The notes below the pieces were generated by a model. The model was not told where the DNA came from, did not search any database, and saw only the letters and a list, made by a program, of their open reading frames with translations. 64,000 nucleotides of DNA from Bacteroidales bacterium (GTDB taxonomy: Bacteria > Bacteroidota > Bacteroidia > Bacteroidales > Prolixibacteraceae), in assembly GCA_012729335.1 (NCBI GenBank), contig JAAYDJ010000032.1, positions 33,616 through 97,615 of the forward strand, in the 5' to 3' direction. The stretch's first letter is position 1. Every line of letters starts with the position of its first letter. Of the stretch, positions 26,913 to 35,582 are shown in pieces. The translations under genes were made by a program, and so were the position numbers.

Positions 26913-29900
26913 TCAGTTCCCGTGCTTAACAGGAAGGGCCAGGATGACCCGGGTGCCGGTCTCCTCCCTTTCGGGGAAGGCGTCGGTGATCGTCATGGTA
27001 TAATGATGTTTTCTGATTTTGCTGATGGTTTGGAGTCTTTCCGCCACGATGGCAATTCCCCTGGATGTTTTCCCGGGCAGGGTGTGGGACAGTGCGGCGG
27101 CTTTGCTCCTGCCGGCGCCGTCGTCTTCGATGATGCAGGTGAGTTCCTGCGCATCGTTTCTGATCATGCGCACGGTGAGGATCCCCTTGCGTTCTTTCAG
27201 TCCGCGCACCCCATGCCAGATGGCGTTTTCAAGGAAAGGCTGGATAAGCCCCGGAAATACCAGCCACCCTTCGGCATCGCCTATATCTGACGTGTCAAGG
27301 AAGTAGTCGAAGCGGTCACCGAAGCGGAGGTGCTCCAGTTGCAGGTAATCGCGGAGGGATTCGATTTCCCGGGAGAGGGGGATGTAGTCACTGGAGAGGT
27401 TTTCCAGGATGTTGCGGATGAGGCGGGCAAAGCCCGAGATGTAGCGGTTGGCCGACAGCCTGTCGTTCTGGGAGATGAAATAGTTGACCGAGTTGAGGGA
27501 GTTAAAAATGAAATGGGGGTTCATCTGGCTGCGGAGGCTCTGGAGACGGAGTTCATCGAGTTGTTGTTCGGCTTTGAGTTTGATACGGCGGTAGGAGCCA
27601 TAGAAGAAGGTGCCGGGGATCATCAGAATCAGGAAAGCCACCATCAGGTGGAACAGGGTGGTTTGGTGGAACTGGGGCGGGATAATGAAGGTCAGGGCAG
27701 TGGCTGCGACCCATTCGCCATCGGCATTGGTGGCTTCCAGCTCAAAGTGGTATTCTCCCGGTGTCAGATGGGCGTAGTTGATATCCCTTCTCCTGTGGCT
27801 GGTTTCCCGCCATTTTTCTTCATGGCCCAGCCGGTAGCGGTACCTGATTTTATCGGACCAGGGAAAGTCGAGACTGGCAAAAGAGAGTTCCACATTGAGG
27901 GTTCCCCTGGGGAGGCGGACGGTGTCGAGTTCATAGAGGGCGCGCTGGAAATAAAGGGAGTTTCCTTCGGTGCGGAGGTCGGTGATGAGCAGGGGAGCCT
28001 GCGAATCCCGGGCAGAATCCATGTTGGCTGCGTCGGGATGGAAGCTGACCACACCACCCATGCCGCCGAAGAAGAACGTTCCATCGGGAGCCACGAAGGC
28101 CGCATCAGAATTGAACTCGTTGATTTGAAGGCCATCGGAGGGGCCGTAGTTCCTGAACCGGCCGGTGGTGGGGAAGAACCGGGAGAGCCCCTGGTTGGTG
28201 GTGATCCAGAGGGTCCCCTGGCGGTCTTTGAGAATGCTATAGCAGGTATTGTTCGCGAGGCCGTCGGCGGTGGTGAAAACCACCGACTGGTTGGTAACGG
28301 GGTCAAAACGGCACAAACCGCCTCCCAGGAGTGCCAGCCAGAGGATGCCCTCCTCACCAAATTCCACATCCTCAATATTGAAAAACTGCCTGGTTACCCG
28401 GTACTCCTTACTAAAGGCCAGGTGGGGGTCGAGCATGACCAGATGGCTGTAGTTGGATCCCAGCCAGTAGTTACCTGAAGCATCCCGTTTAAGGGCATAG
28501 ATCACGGGCGTACCGGAAAATACACGCCGGGTCTGCCCCGTCAGGGGGTCTATCAGGTCGACACCGAAGTCGCCTGCCGCCAGCAACTGGCCCTGGTGGT
28601 AGGCCAGGTGTTTAAAGCCCCTGTCGGGGGCCAGAGGGTCGGTGACCTTCCCGGTGATGAAGCGGTGGAACCGTTGTGTGCGGAAATCATAACGGACCAG
28701 CATGTGATGGTAATACCCGATCCATATGCCCGCGGAGTCAGCCAGCATGGCCCGGGCATGGCCGACCTGCCTGCGGATGGTTTCTTCCAGGGGGTAGTGT
28801 GGGATTATGCGCCCGGTGCTGTCCTGACTCAGGAGGTGGGGCAGGTTCCGGGGGATGGCCCACAGCCGGCCCCGCTGATCTTTAAGCACCCCGAAGAAAG
28901 CGTTGGCAGGATCTGCCGTTTCTTTCTCCAGAAAATAGTGCCTGAAGAGGCCTGATACCGGCACCGCCCTCGACAACCCTGTTCCTTCCCCTGATCCCCT
29001 CACGCCGGAGAACCACAGCGTGCCCTGCCGGTCACGCAGGTATTCCACCAGATGATGACCTTCGGGGAGGAGCACTTGGCGTATTCTTCCCCCTGGAGTT
29101 CCGAGGATCTGAATACGCAGGTTGTCAGGAGATCCGGTAAAGACTGCATGATCCGGGGTGGCCTGCCCCAGGTCGGAGATCCCGGCGTGGCGCCAGTTCC
29201 TGCTTCCCGGCTCCAGCTGCAGAATGCCGCAGTTCGAGAGCATCCACGAGGATCCGCTGGCATCGGTATATAATTGAATACGGAAGTGTGTTGTTTGCAG
29301 GCAATTGGCCAGGAAGCCGGAGGGGAGGGTGTAAGGTGTGGCGTCTATCAGGAGATGCCCGGGAGCCGTAAGGGTGCCCCTGAAGAGATCGACACCCGAT
29401 GACCAGCGGGCGAGTACCCAGGGATTGCCCCGGTTATCAAAGAGCGGAATGCACTCAGCTGCTCCGGTAAAAGGGGAGGAGGATCCTTCCGTGAAGGTGA
29501 GGGTGACCGGAACAAAACGGCCACCGGCATAATCATACTTCTCCATCCCATTCCGGCTGTTCCAGTCCCATATCTCCCCCCTGTGGTCGATGGCCAATAC
29601 CCTGACCAGCTTTTCATCCTGTTCCTCGTTTCCCCTGATAAACCGGTCATGGGCACGGTCGTAGATCACATGGTCGTGACCGATGGAGTTGATCCATACG
29701 TTGTTGTACTTATCGACCACGATTTTTTCGACCGAGAAATAGGGAATGGAGGTGGAGTCATCGGGGTCGTGGTAATAATTCCGGAATTCGTAGCCATCGA
29801 AGCGGCTGAGGCCATCCCAGGTGGCGATCCAGATGAAGCCGCTGCTGTCCTGGGCGATACTTCTGACCTGGTTGTGGGGAAGTCCGTCCCTGGTGGTGTA

Positions 29901-29996
29901 TCCGGTGACAGCAAAATCATCTTGTGCCGGGAGTCTGAACGCCCACACCAGGGTGAGGAGCAGCATCACGATCCGCACAGGGAAGCCAGGGTTCAT
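26913..29996 (-). CDS. Propeller-sensor histidine kinase of the LytS/YehU type
   Basis: The 1027-residue sensor has a signal peptide (about 1-24), two periplasmic seven-bladed propellers built of Reg_prop repeats (GLPHNQVRSIAQDSSGFIW is the first), a Y_Y_Y domain (about 690-765), a transmembrane helix (about 780-800), and a cytoplasmic His_kinase (PF06580) domain with the phospho-acceptor in QMNPHFIFNSLN (His near 827). The ATPase has the N box PFLENAIWHG (near 924) and IEDDGAG. It signals to the adjacent LytTR regulator. No sus genes are adjacent, so the signal is not predictable. It begins 10 bases after prmA and may be read from the same transcript. Confidence 0.92.
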   Translation of the reverse strand: MNPGFPVRIVMLLLTLVWAFRLPAQDDFAVTGYTTRDGLPHNQVRSIAQDSSGFIWIATWDGLSRFDGYEFRNYYHDPDDSTSIPYFSVEKIVVDKYNNVWINSIGHDHVIYDRAHDRFIRGNEEQDEKLVRVLAIDHRGEIWDWNSRNGMEKYDYAGGRFVPVTLTFTEGSSSPFTGAAECIPLFDNRGNPWVLARWSSGVDLFRGTLTAPGHLLIDATPYTLPSGFLANCLQTTHFRIQLYTDASGSSWMLSNCGILQLEPGSRNWRHAGISDLGQATPDHAVFTGSPDNLRIQILGTPGGRIRQVLLPEGHHLVEYLRDRQGTLWFSGVRGSGEGTGLSRAVPVSGLFRHYFLEKETADPANAFFGVLKDQRGRLWAIPRNLPHLLSQDSTGRIIPHYPLEETIRRQVGHARAMLADSAGIWIGYYHHMLVRYDFRTQRFHRFITGKVTDPLAPDRGFKHLAYHQGQLLAAGDFGVDLIDPLTGQTRRVFSGTPVIYALKRDASGNYWLGSNYSHLVMLDPHLAFSKEYRVTRQFFNIEDVEFGEEGILWLALLGGGLCRFDPVTNQSVVFTTADGLANNTCYSILKDRQGTLWITTNQGLSRFFPTTGRFRNYGPSDGLQINEFNSDAAFVAPDGTFFFGGMGGVVSFHPDAANMDSARDSQAPLLITDLRTEGNSLYFQRALYELDTVRLPRGTLNVELSFASLDFPWSDKIRYRYRLGHEEKWRETSHRRRDINYAHLTPGEYHFELEATNADGEWVAATALTFIIPPQFHQTTLFHLMVAFLILMIPGTFFYGSYRRIKLKAEQQLDELRLQSLRSQMNPHFIFNSLNSVNYFISQNDRLSANRYISGFARLIRNILENLSSDYIPLSREIESLRDYLQLEHLRFGDRFDYFLDTSDIGDAEGWLVFPGLIQPFLENAIWHGVRGLKERKGILTVRMIRNDAQELTCIIEDDGAGRSKAAALSHTLPGKTSRGIAIVAERLQTISKIRKHHYTMTITDAFPEREETGTRVILALPVKHGN

Positions 29997-30006
29997 TTTG
30001 TGGTGG

Positions 30007-30957
30007 TTAGGTCACCACGAATATACCTTTTTTACGAAAGTGCGCTGCAGTCCAGTTGTTCTTTTCCAGGGAAGTTGCAGGGGTCAGCCCCAGGAGGTCC
30101 GCCTGCCGGCTGATGTCGGGGAGGTCGCCGGTGAAAAAACCGCTGACGAGAAGATGCCCTCCGGGATGGAGAAGCGCCGCGTATTTGGCGAGATCGCTGA
30201 GAATCACGTTTTTCTGGATGTTGGCCACGATCAGATGGAAGGGACCCATCTTATCAGTGGGGAGGTTTTCACCGGACTGAACATTCTTGTCCCGTGAGGG
30301 AGTTCCATCCGCTTCAGGGCTCTTTTCCAGTAGGGAGGCATCCCCCAGAAGGGGGGTCACTTCCGGAGTGTGGTTGAGAAGGATATTTTCGCTGGTGGCC
30401 TGGAAGGACCAGGGATCGTTGTCGATGGCGGTGATCCGGGCAGCACCCAGGCGGGCCGCCAGAATCGCCAGGATACCCGTGCCACACCCCATATCCAGAA
30501 CATGCCACCCCTGCATGGGCAGTGCGAGCATCAGCTCCATCATCAGGGAGGTGGTTTCGTGGTTGCCGGTGCCGAAAGCCATCTTTGGCTCAATAACGAT
30601 GTCGATAGGGCAGGGAGGATACCCGGAGTGAAAAGGGGCCCTCACCACCACCCGGTCACTGATCACCAACGGTTGGAAGTAATTCTTCTCCCACACCTCA
30701 TTCCAGTTTTGGGCGGCGATGACCTCTTTCTTCCAGGTGAGATGAAATGCACCCTCCCACTGGTCCAATAGGTGCTGCAACCGCATCTCATCAAAAAGGT
30801 TGTCCGGAATGAAAGCCTCGCATCCCTGTTCTGTTTCCACAAAGGTGTCGAAACCGAGGCCGGCCATCTCTGCGATCACCAGGTCGGCGAGCCAGGGGGT
30901 AACCGGTGAAATGGTCAGGGTGATTTTAACGGAGCCGGCGGGGAGGGTAGAGGTCAT
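30007..30957 (-). CDS. prmA: Ribosomal protein L11 methyltransferase
   Basis: The 316-residue SAM-dependent enzyme trimethylates ribosomal protein L11. The N-terminal L11-binding domain (about 1-70) leads to a Rossmann methyltransferase domain with motif I DMGCGTGILAILAARLGA (near 155-175), preceded by FGTGNHETT, a PrmA hallmark, and the motif LIVANIQKNVI, equivalent to the NILA region. It is somewhat longer than minimal PrmA because of an insertion near 215-235. It lies downstream of tpiA, separated by the folded RNA element 31002-31193. Confidence 0.93.
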   Translation of the reverse strand: MTSTLPAGSVKITLTISPVTPWLADLVIAEMAGLGFDTFVETEQGCEAFIPDNLFDEMRLQHLLDQWEGAFHLTWKKEVIAAQNWNEVWEKNYFQPLVISDRVVVRAPFHSGYPPCPIDIVIEPKMAFGTGNHETTSLMMELMLALPMQGWHVLDMGCGTGILAILAARLGAARITAIDNDPWSFQATSENILLNHTPEVTPLLGDASLLEKSPEADGTPSRDKNVQSGENLPTDKMGPFHLIVANIQKNVILSDLAKYAALLHPGGHLLVSGFFTGDLPDISRQADLLGLTPATSLEKNNWTAAHFRKKGIFVVT

Positions 30958-31001
30958 GAGATGCTATGGATGAATGGAAACAACTGATTATCATATAAAA
31001 T

Positions 31002-31193
31002 AAGCCACTGAGTTACCCCGGGAATGCAGACCTGTGAAACGCGCAAGGGGCTCCGACCACAAAAGGAATAGTCTGTTTGCTCCATGCGGCTTCCACGGGC
31101 GTGACGCACTTAACCCGGTTTCACTACGGCATCGGGCTGAAGGGTTTCTGCCGGTGCCCCTGCCGGTTGCGCTTACAGGTGTCTCAGTGGCTT
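31002..31193 (-). ncRNA. Strongly folded non-coding RNA candidate, possibly 6S-like
   Basis: This 192-base stretch has no ORF but four nested perfect stems: 31002-31012 with 31183-31193 (11 bp), 31030-31035 with 31175-31180, 31041-31046 with 31167-31172, and 31047-31051 with 31156-31160. Together they make one long interrupted rod with asymmetric loops. On the minus strand the outer stem is followed by TTATTTTATAT, terminator-like, so that strand is preferred. Size (near 190) and rod shape fit 6S RNA, which in this order was once described as a 'Bacteroidales-1' motif. No known riboswitch core, tmRNA or RNase P signature was recognised. Identity is inference; strand is uncertain. Confidence 0.45.
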
Positions 31194-31221
31194 GAGGAAG
31201 AGGGATTCAGAGGTTCCTGAT

Positions 31222-31980
31222 TCAGAAGCCGTTGATGATCCCAAGGAAGTCGGCCGGGTCGAGCGACGCCCCGCCGATCAGTCCGCCATCGACATCGGGA
31301 TTGGCGAAGAGTTCACGGGCATTGGAGGATTTGCAGCTCCCGCCATAAAGGATGGAGACCCCGGCAGCCACTTCTTTCCCGAAACGGGTGGCAATGGCTC
31401 CGCGGATAAAGGCGTGCATCTCCTGGGCCTGGGCCGAGGTGGCGGTTTTACCCGTACCGATCGCCCATATGGGCTCATAGGCAATCACCACCTTGCAGAA
31501 ATCCTCTTCCGTCAGAAGGAAAAGGGTCTCCTCAAGCTGCTGTTTCACATAGTTGTTCTGGGTACCGGCTTCCCTGACGGGCAGAGGCTCCCCGCAGCAA
31601 TAGATGGGCGTGAGTCCCTGTGTAAAAACCTGGGCCAGCTTCTTGTTGAGGGTGGCGCTCGTCTCCCCGTAATACTCCCTTCTCTCGGAATGGCCCAGAA
31701 TGACATATTCCGCACCCGTTGATCTGACCATCTCTGCCGACACTTCACCGGTGTATGCTCCTTTGGCTTCTGCGGCGCAATTCTGGGCGCCCGCCTTCAC
31801 CCGCCCGAGGTCAAGGCTCTCCACCACTTTCGTGAGATGCACGAAGGGCGGACAAACGATCACCTGCACTTCAGGGTCACCCCCGTTGACCACCGCTTCC
31901 GTCACTGCTTTGGCCAGCTCCACTCCTGCAGGTACCGTCGTATTACACTTCCAGTTGCCTGCGACAATTTTCTTTCTCAT
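31222..31980 (-). CDS. tpiA: Triosephosphate isomerase
   Basis: The 252-residue TIM-barrel enzyme interconverts dihydroxyacetone phosphate and glyceraldehyde-3-phosphate. Active-site elements are all present: Lys in AGNWKCN (near 12), His in [10 protein letters not shown] (near 100), and Glu in [14 protein letters not shown] (near 170). The phosphate-binding C-terminal loops YGGSCK and GGLIGGASL are intact. It follows the BT_3928-like gene with a gap of about 90 bases on the same strand. Confidence 0.98.
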   Translation of the reverse strand: MRKKIVAGNWKCNTTVPAGVELAKAVTEAVVNGGDPEVQVIVCPPFVHLTKVVESLDLGRVKAGAQNCAAEAKGAYTGEVSAEMVRSTGAEYVILGHSERREYYGETSATLNKKLAQVFTQGLTPIYCCGEPLPVREAGTQNNYVKQQLEETLFLLTEEDFCKVVIAYEPIWAIGTGKTATSAQAQEMHAFIRGAIATRFGKEVAAGVSILYGGSCKSSNARELFANPDVDGGLIGGASLDPADFLGIINGF

Positions 31981-32070
31981 GTACTTGAATTATCTGTTTG
32001 TAAACTGTTGTAAATCATTTAATATGCTCTGTTGAGCGTCTCCTGGTTATCCAGTGCAGGGCAGCCCCGG

Positions 32071-33201
32071 TTATTCGGGAAAGGCCTCACGGAACGCTTC
32101 CGGTGTCGGAATGTCGTTATGGTGGTATTTGGCGACGATGGTTCCGTTTTTGAGCACGATGAGCCCGGGATTTGACCTGATGATGGTTTTCAGCTCGATT
32201 TCATCGGCATGGAAAAACTCATAGGGCGCTCCCGTTTCCGCGGCAAACTGGTCGCATTTTTCAAACAGGGTGGAGGTCAGGCATATGAAGGAACTGCCGT
32301 TTTCCATGGCCCAGCTGGCCAGGGCGTTGATCTTGTCCTGGTGCTTACGCGATGATTTCTCAAGATCGTAGGCCACCAGCATGAAGACGTAGTTCTCATC
32401 GAAGAGGAAGAACTCGTATACATTGTCGCCTTCGCGTGATTCAATGGAAAAGCCGTGAATGGGCGGGGTATACCCCTTTTTGACCAGCACGGGCTCGTCC
32501 ATGCTGTGGAATTCCCAATGAAGGGTGTCCTGCCAGGGATAATTCTCTTCGGTAAATTTCTTCACCTCTCCCGACTGGCGGTTTTTATAGTAGAAGGTGT
32601 TTTCGTAGACATCCCTGGGGGCGTCGGCGGGAATGGCCATGGCCTCGGGGATGTTAACCCCTACCTTATAGGGGCGGAAATCAAAGAGGGGTTCATGGCG
32701 GATACTGTATACGACTGCTGCCACATACAGGAGTACGCTGATCGCAGCCAGGACATGGCCGGTTTTCTGCCCCAGGAAGCAGGTCAGCTTTTTCCGGTAT
32801 ACGAAGACCAGGATGGCCAGGCCAATGAAAACGAGGTTTTTGTAAAAGGTCTCCCAGTTGGTGAGTACCAGGGCGTCGCCGAAACATCCGCAGTCGGTGA
32901 CCGGGTTTTTCAGGGCGATCCACAGGGTGAGGGGTGTGAAGAATGCCATGAACAGGAGTGAACCCCAGGTGAAGATTTTGGGTCTGACGGCAAACAAAAG
33001 GGCCACCCCGATGAAAAACTCGGCGAAGGCCAGCAGCACACCCAGCGGGAAAGCCATGGGCGAAAGCCCTTCCAGTCCCATGGCAGTGAAATAGTCCACA
33101 AATTTGTACGCCGATCCCCAGGGATCGATCCCTTTGACAAATCCTGAAAAAACAAAGGTGATTCCCAGCAGAATGCGGGCTATATGAAGGATAAAAGTCA
33201 T
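32071..33201 (-). CDS. BT_3928-family DoxX-like membrane protein with C-terminal thioredoxin-like domain
   Basis: The 376-residue protein starts with a DoxX/MauE-like four-helix membrane domain (about 1-145), with RILLGITFVFSGFVKGIDPWG and a conserved DCGCFGDAL motif. A long soluble C-terminal part (about 190-376) ends in a degenerate thioredoxin-like fold (GLIVLKNGTIVAKYHHNDIP). In Bacteroidota this family is typically encoded beside tpiA and DUF1599, as here, and is thought to belong to envelope redox chemistry. It has no CxxC of its own in the soluble domain; the only close Cys pair is in DCGC. Function is not established. Confidence 0.88.
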   Translation of the reverse strand: MTFILHIARILLGITFVFSGFVKGIDPWGSAYKFVDYFTAMGLEGLSPMAFPLGVLLAFAEFFIGVALLFAVRPKIFTWGSLLFMAFFTPLTLWIALKNPVTDCGCFGDALVLTNWETFYKNLVFIGLAILVFVYRKKLTCFLGQKTGHVLAAISVLLYVAAVVYSIRHEPLFDFRPYKVGVNIPEAMAIPADAPRDVYENTFYYKNRQSGEVKKFTEENYPWQDTLHWEFHSMDEPVLVKKGYTPPIHGFSIESREGDNVYEFFLFDENYVFMLVAYDLEKSSRKHQDKINALASWAMENGSSFICLTSTLFEKCDQFAAETGAPYEFFHADEIELKTIIRSNPGLIVLKNGTIVAKYHHNDIPTPEAFREAFPE

Positions 33202-33206
33202 AATGA

Positions 33207-33749
33207 TTATTTTGATTCCGGTGCTGTTTTGATGAGGGCAAAGACCGAGTAGTTGATGATGTCGAGATAGTTGGCATCGATACCTTCCGAGACGGTGGTC
33301 AGTCCCTGGTTGTCTTCAATTTGTTTGATACGGCGTATTTTCATCAGGATCAGGTCGGTGTAGCTGCTGGTGCGCATTTCGCGCCAGGCTTCGCCGTAAT
33401 CGTGGTTCTTGGCGGCCATGAGATTTTTGGCGGTTGTGAAGATGGTGTTGTACTGCAGCAGCGCCTCCCCGGGTGAGAGTTCCCTGCTCCCCGCCGTGGC
33501 GTTCAGCTGGATGATCCCCATGATCGCATAGTTGATGATTCCGGTGTATTCACTGCGGACATCATCCCCGATCATCTGCACGCCCTTTTCCTCGATGTTG
33601 CGGATCCGGCGCGCCTTGATGAAGATCTGGTCGGTGATCGAGGCCGGCCGCAGGATCTGCCAGGCCGTGCCGTAATCCCCCATTTTTTTCACAAAAACCT
33701 CCCTGCAGGCCTCTGCAGCAAGGTCATACTGGTCTGACGTTTTTTCCAT
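33207..33749 (-). CDS. DUF1599 family protein with internal duplication
   Basis: This 180-residue soluble protein belongs to DUF1599 (PF07659). Its two halves are homologous: the segment from the first DYGTAW to IINYAI (about 24-79) matches the segment from DYGEAW to IINYSV (about 116-171), including the shared KIRRI/KARRI core. It lies 5 bases upstream of the BT_3928-like gene and is the first gene of the minus-strand group leading to tpiA. The biochemical function is unknown. A near-consensus -7 box (TATTTTTA, 33772-33779) lies upstream. Confidence 0.85.
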   Translation of the reverse strand: MEKTSDQYDLAAEACREVFVKKMGDYGTAWQILRPASITDQIFIKARRIRNIEEKGVQMIGDDVRSEYTGIINYAIMGIIQLNATAGSRELSPGEALLQYNTIFTTAKNLMAAKNHDYGEAWREMRTSSYTDLILMKIRRIKQIEDNQGLTTVSEGIDANYLDIINYSVFALIKTAPESK

Positions 33750-33810
33750 CCGTAAGGCGGGTTTGAGGCCATAAAAATAGGAAAAAATGAGTAATTTGGA
33801 GGTTTTCTTT

Positions 33811-33818
33811 TACATTTG
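33811..33818 (+). promoter_or_regulatory. -7 promoter box for folP-cdaA
   Basis: TACATTTG matches TAnnTTTG exactly. It would start transcription near 33825, so the in-frame ATG at 33787 is upstream of the transcript, and the ATG at 33847 is the likely folP start. Confidence 0.5.
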
Positions 33819-33846
33819 CACTGATGTACCACTAATCCCGGAATTT

Positions 33847-34722
33847 ATGCTGATCACTCAATCTGCCGGAAAATTCCTCAAACGCAAGAGAAGTATCAAC
33901 CTGGGTGGGGAGCTGTTGGATTTTACCATTCCCTGTGTGATGGGTGTGATCAATGTATCGCCCGACTCTTTTTACAAGGGGAGCACTTTTTCTTCGGAGA
34001 CGGAGATGCTGGAGCGTGTGGAGCAGATGCTGACCGAGGGGGCGATGATCATTGACGTGGGCAACCTCTCCACGCGTCCCGGGGCGGAGATGATCTCCAC
34101 CAAGGATGAACTGGCGGGGTTGGTGCCGGCCGTGAAAGCCATCAGGCGTCATTTTCCGGAAGTTCCCCTTTCCATTGACACGTTTCGTTCGTGGGTGGCC
34201 CTGCGGGTCATCGAAGAGGTGGGGCCGGTGATCGTCAACGACATTTCAGGCGGAAGTATCGACAGCAAGATGTTTGAGACCATTGGCAGGATCCAGGTGC
34301 CTTACATCCTGACCCATATTCAGGGGACTCCCCAGAATATGCAGGAAGATCCCTGGTACCGCGATGTCGTGCATGATGTCTCTGCAGAACTGAGCGACGG
34401 GGTGCGCCGGCTGACCAAGTACGGGGTGGCCGACATCCTGATCGACCCCGGCTTTGGCTTCGGCAAAACCCTCGACCACAACTACAAGTTGTTGAACCGC
34501 CTCGACTCCTTCAAGGTGTTCCAGCTGCCGGTGGTGGTGGGCCTCAGCCGCAAGTCCATGGTCTGGAAGGTGCTGGAAACCACCCCTGAGGAAGCCCTCA
34601 ATGGGACTTCCATCGTCAATGCCATGGCCCTTCTGGGAGGAGCCGACATTCTCAGGGTACACGACGTGAAGCCAGCCGTGGAAGCCATCCGCATTTTCCT
34701 CCAACTCAAAGATTCCCTGTAA
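33847..34722 (+). CDS. folP: Dihydropteroate synthase
   Basis: From the ATG at 33847 the enzyme has 291 residues, the usual length, and condenses 6-hydroxymethyl-dihydropterin pyrophosphate with p-aminobenzoate in folate synthesis. The TIM barrel shows the DHPS signatures VMGVINVSPDSFYKG, IIDVGNLSTRPGA (where many enzymes have GGESTRPGA), PLSIDTFRS, VNDISGG and DPGFGFGK, plus VGLSRKSM. The longer ATG at 33787 is rejected because a perfect -7 box lies after it. The stop is directly followed by the cdaA ATG with no gap, so the two are co-translated from one mRNA. Confidence 0.97.
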   Translation: MLITQSAGKFLKRKRSINLGGELLDFTIPCVMGVINVSPDSFYKGSTFSSETEMLERVEQMLTEGAMIIDVGNLSTRPGAEMISTKDELAGLVPAVKAIRRHFPEVPLSIDTFRSWVALRVIEEVGPVIVNDISGGSIDSKMFETIGRIQVPYILTHIQGTPQNMQEDPWYRDVVHDVSAELSDGVRRLTKYGVADILIDPGFGFGKTLDHNYKLLNRLDSFKVFQLPVVVGLSRKSMVWKVLETTPEEALNGTSIVNAMALLGGADILRVHDVKPAVEAIRIFLQLKDSL

Positions 34723-35508
34723 ATGCCCGCATTCATCTCCCTGCGTTTCTTCGACCTGATCGACATTTTTCTCGTAGCCCTGCTCCTGTATCAGATTTAC
34801 AGGCTGATCAAGGGAACCGTGGCCTTCAACATCGTGGTGGGCTTTTTCATCATTTATCTGTTGTGGGTGGTTTTCCGCGCCCTCGATATGGAACTCCTCA
34901 GCTCCATCATCGGGCAGTTCATTGGCGTGGGGGTACTGGCGCTGATCATCATTTTCCATCCTGAAATCCGCAGGTTCCTGCTCTATGTGGGTACCAACCA
35001 CCACATCACCCGGTTTTTGTCGCTTGACAAGCTTTTTCATTCGGGTAAGTCCAACCAGAAAATAGGTTACCTGGCCGATCTGGTTGAGACGGCCATGTTT
35101 TTTTCGCGGACCCGCACAGGGGCGCTGATCATCGTGGCCCGGCAGTCGGAACTCAGTGAGCAGATTGCCACAGGAGAGATCCTGGACGCCCGGGTGAGCC
35201 AGCCGCTGCTGAAAACCATTTTCTTCAAGAATACCGACCTGCACGACGGGGCGGTGATTATTAAGGAAGAGCGGATAGCTGCGGCAGGGTGCATTCTTCC
35301 CCTGACCCACAAGGAGGTCGACAAAAGCATGGGACTGCGGCACCGCGCAGCCATCGGCATCACCGAAACCACCGATGCCGTGGCGTTGGTGGTCTCCGAG
35401 GAAAACGGTTCTGTTTCGGTGGTGCAGGGGGGAGTCATCGAACGTCACCTCGATCAGGAAAAACTGGTGGCCCTGCTTGACCGGCACCTCTCTTCAGGGT
35501 TGGAGTAA
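34723..35508 (+). CDS. cdaA: Membrane-bound diadenylate cyclase (c-di-AMP synthase)
   Basis: The 261-residue protein makes cyclic di-AMP from two ATP. Three transmembrane helices (about 12-28, 36-54, 62-80) precede a DisA_N/DAC domain with the essential DGA (175-177 in DLHDGAVII) and RHR (206-208 in GLRHRAAIG) motifs, plus GALIIVAR and AGCILPLT. Its ATG follows the folP stop immediately. The folP-cdaA pairing is common in Bacteroidota. A C-terminal stretch after the domain is short. Confidence 0.96.
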   Translation: MPAFISLRFFDLIDIFLVALLLYQIYRLIKGTVAFNIVVGFFIIYLLWVVFRALDMELLSSIIGQFIGVGVLALIIIFHPEIRRFLLYVGTNHHITRFLSLDKLFHSGKSNQKIGYLADLVETAMFFSRTRTGALIIVARQSELSEQIATGEILDARVSQPLLKTIFFKNTDLHDGAVIIKEERIAAAGCILPLTHKEVDKSMGLRHRAAIGITETTDAVALVVSEENGSVSVVQGGVIERHLDQEKLVALLDRHLSSGLE

Positions 35509-35582
35509 GGCTGCACAGTCCCACTGCCCCTGCTGAAGGGAACCATGCGCATGGGCACGGGGAGTCCCCGGGGCATCCCTGA

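Noticed and set aside
31002..31193. Cobalamin or TPP riboswitch
   Set aside because: GCCACTG and CTGAGA words occur, but the other conserved boxes of either riboswitch are missing and the downstream gene is prmA.
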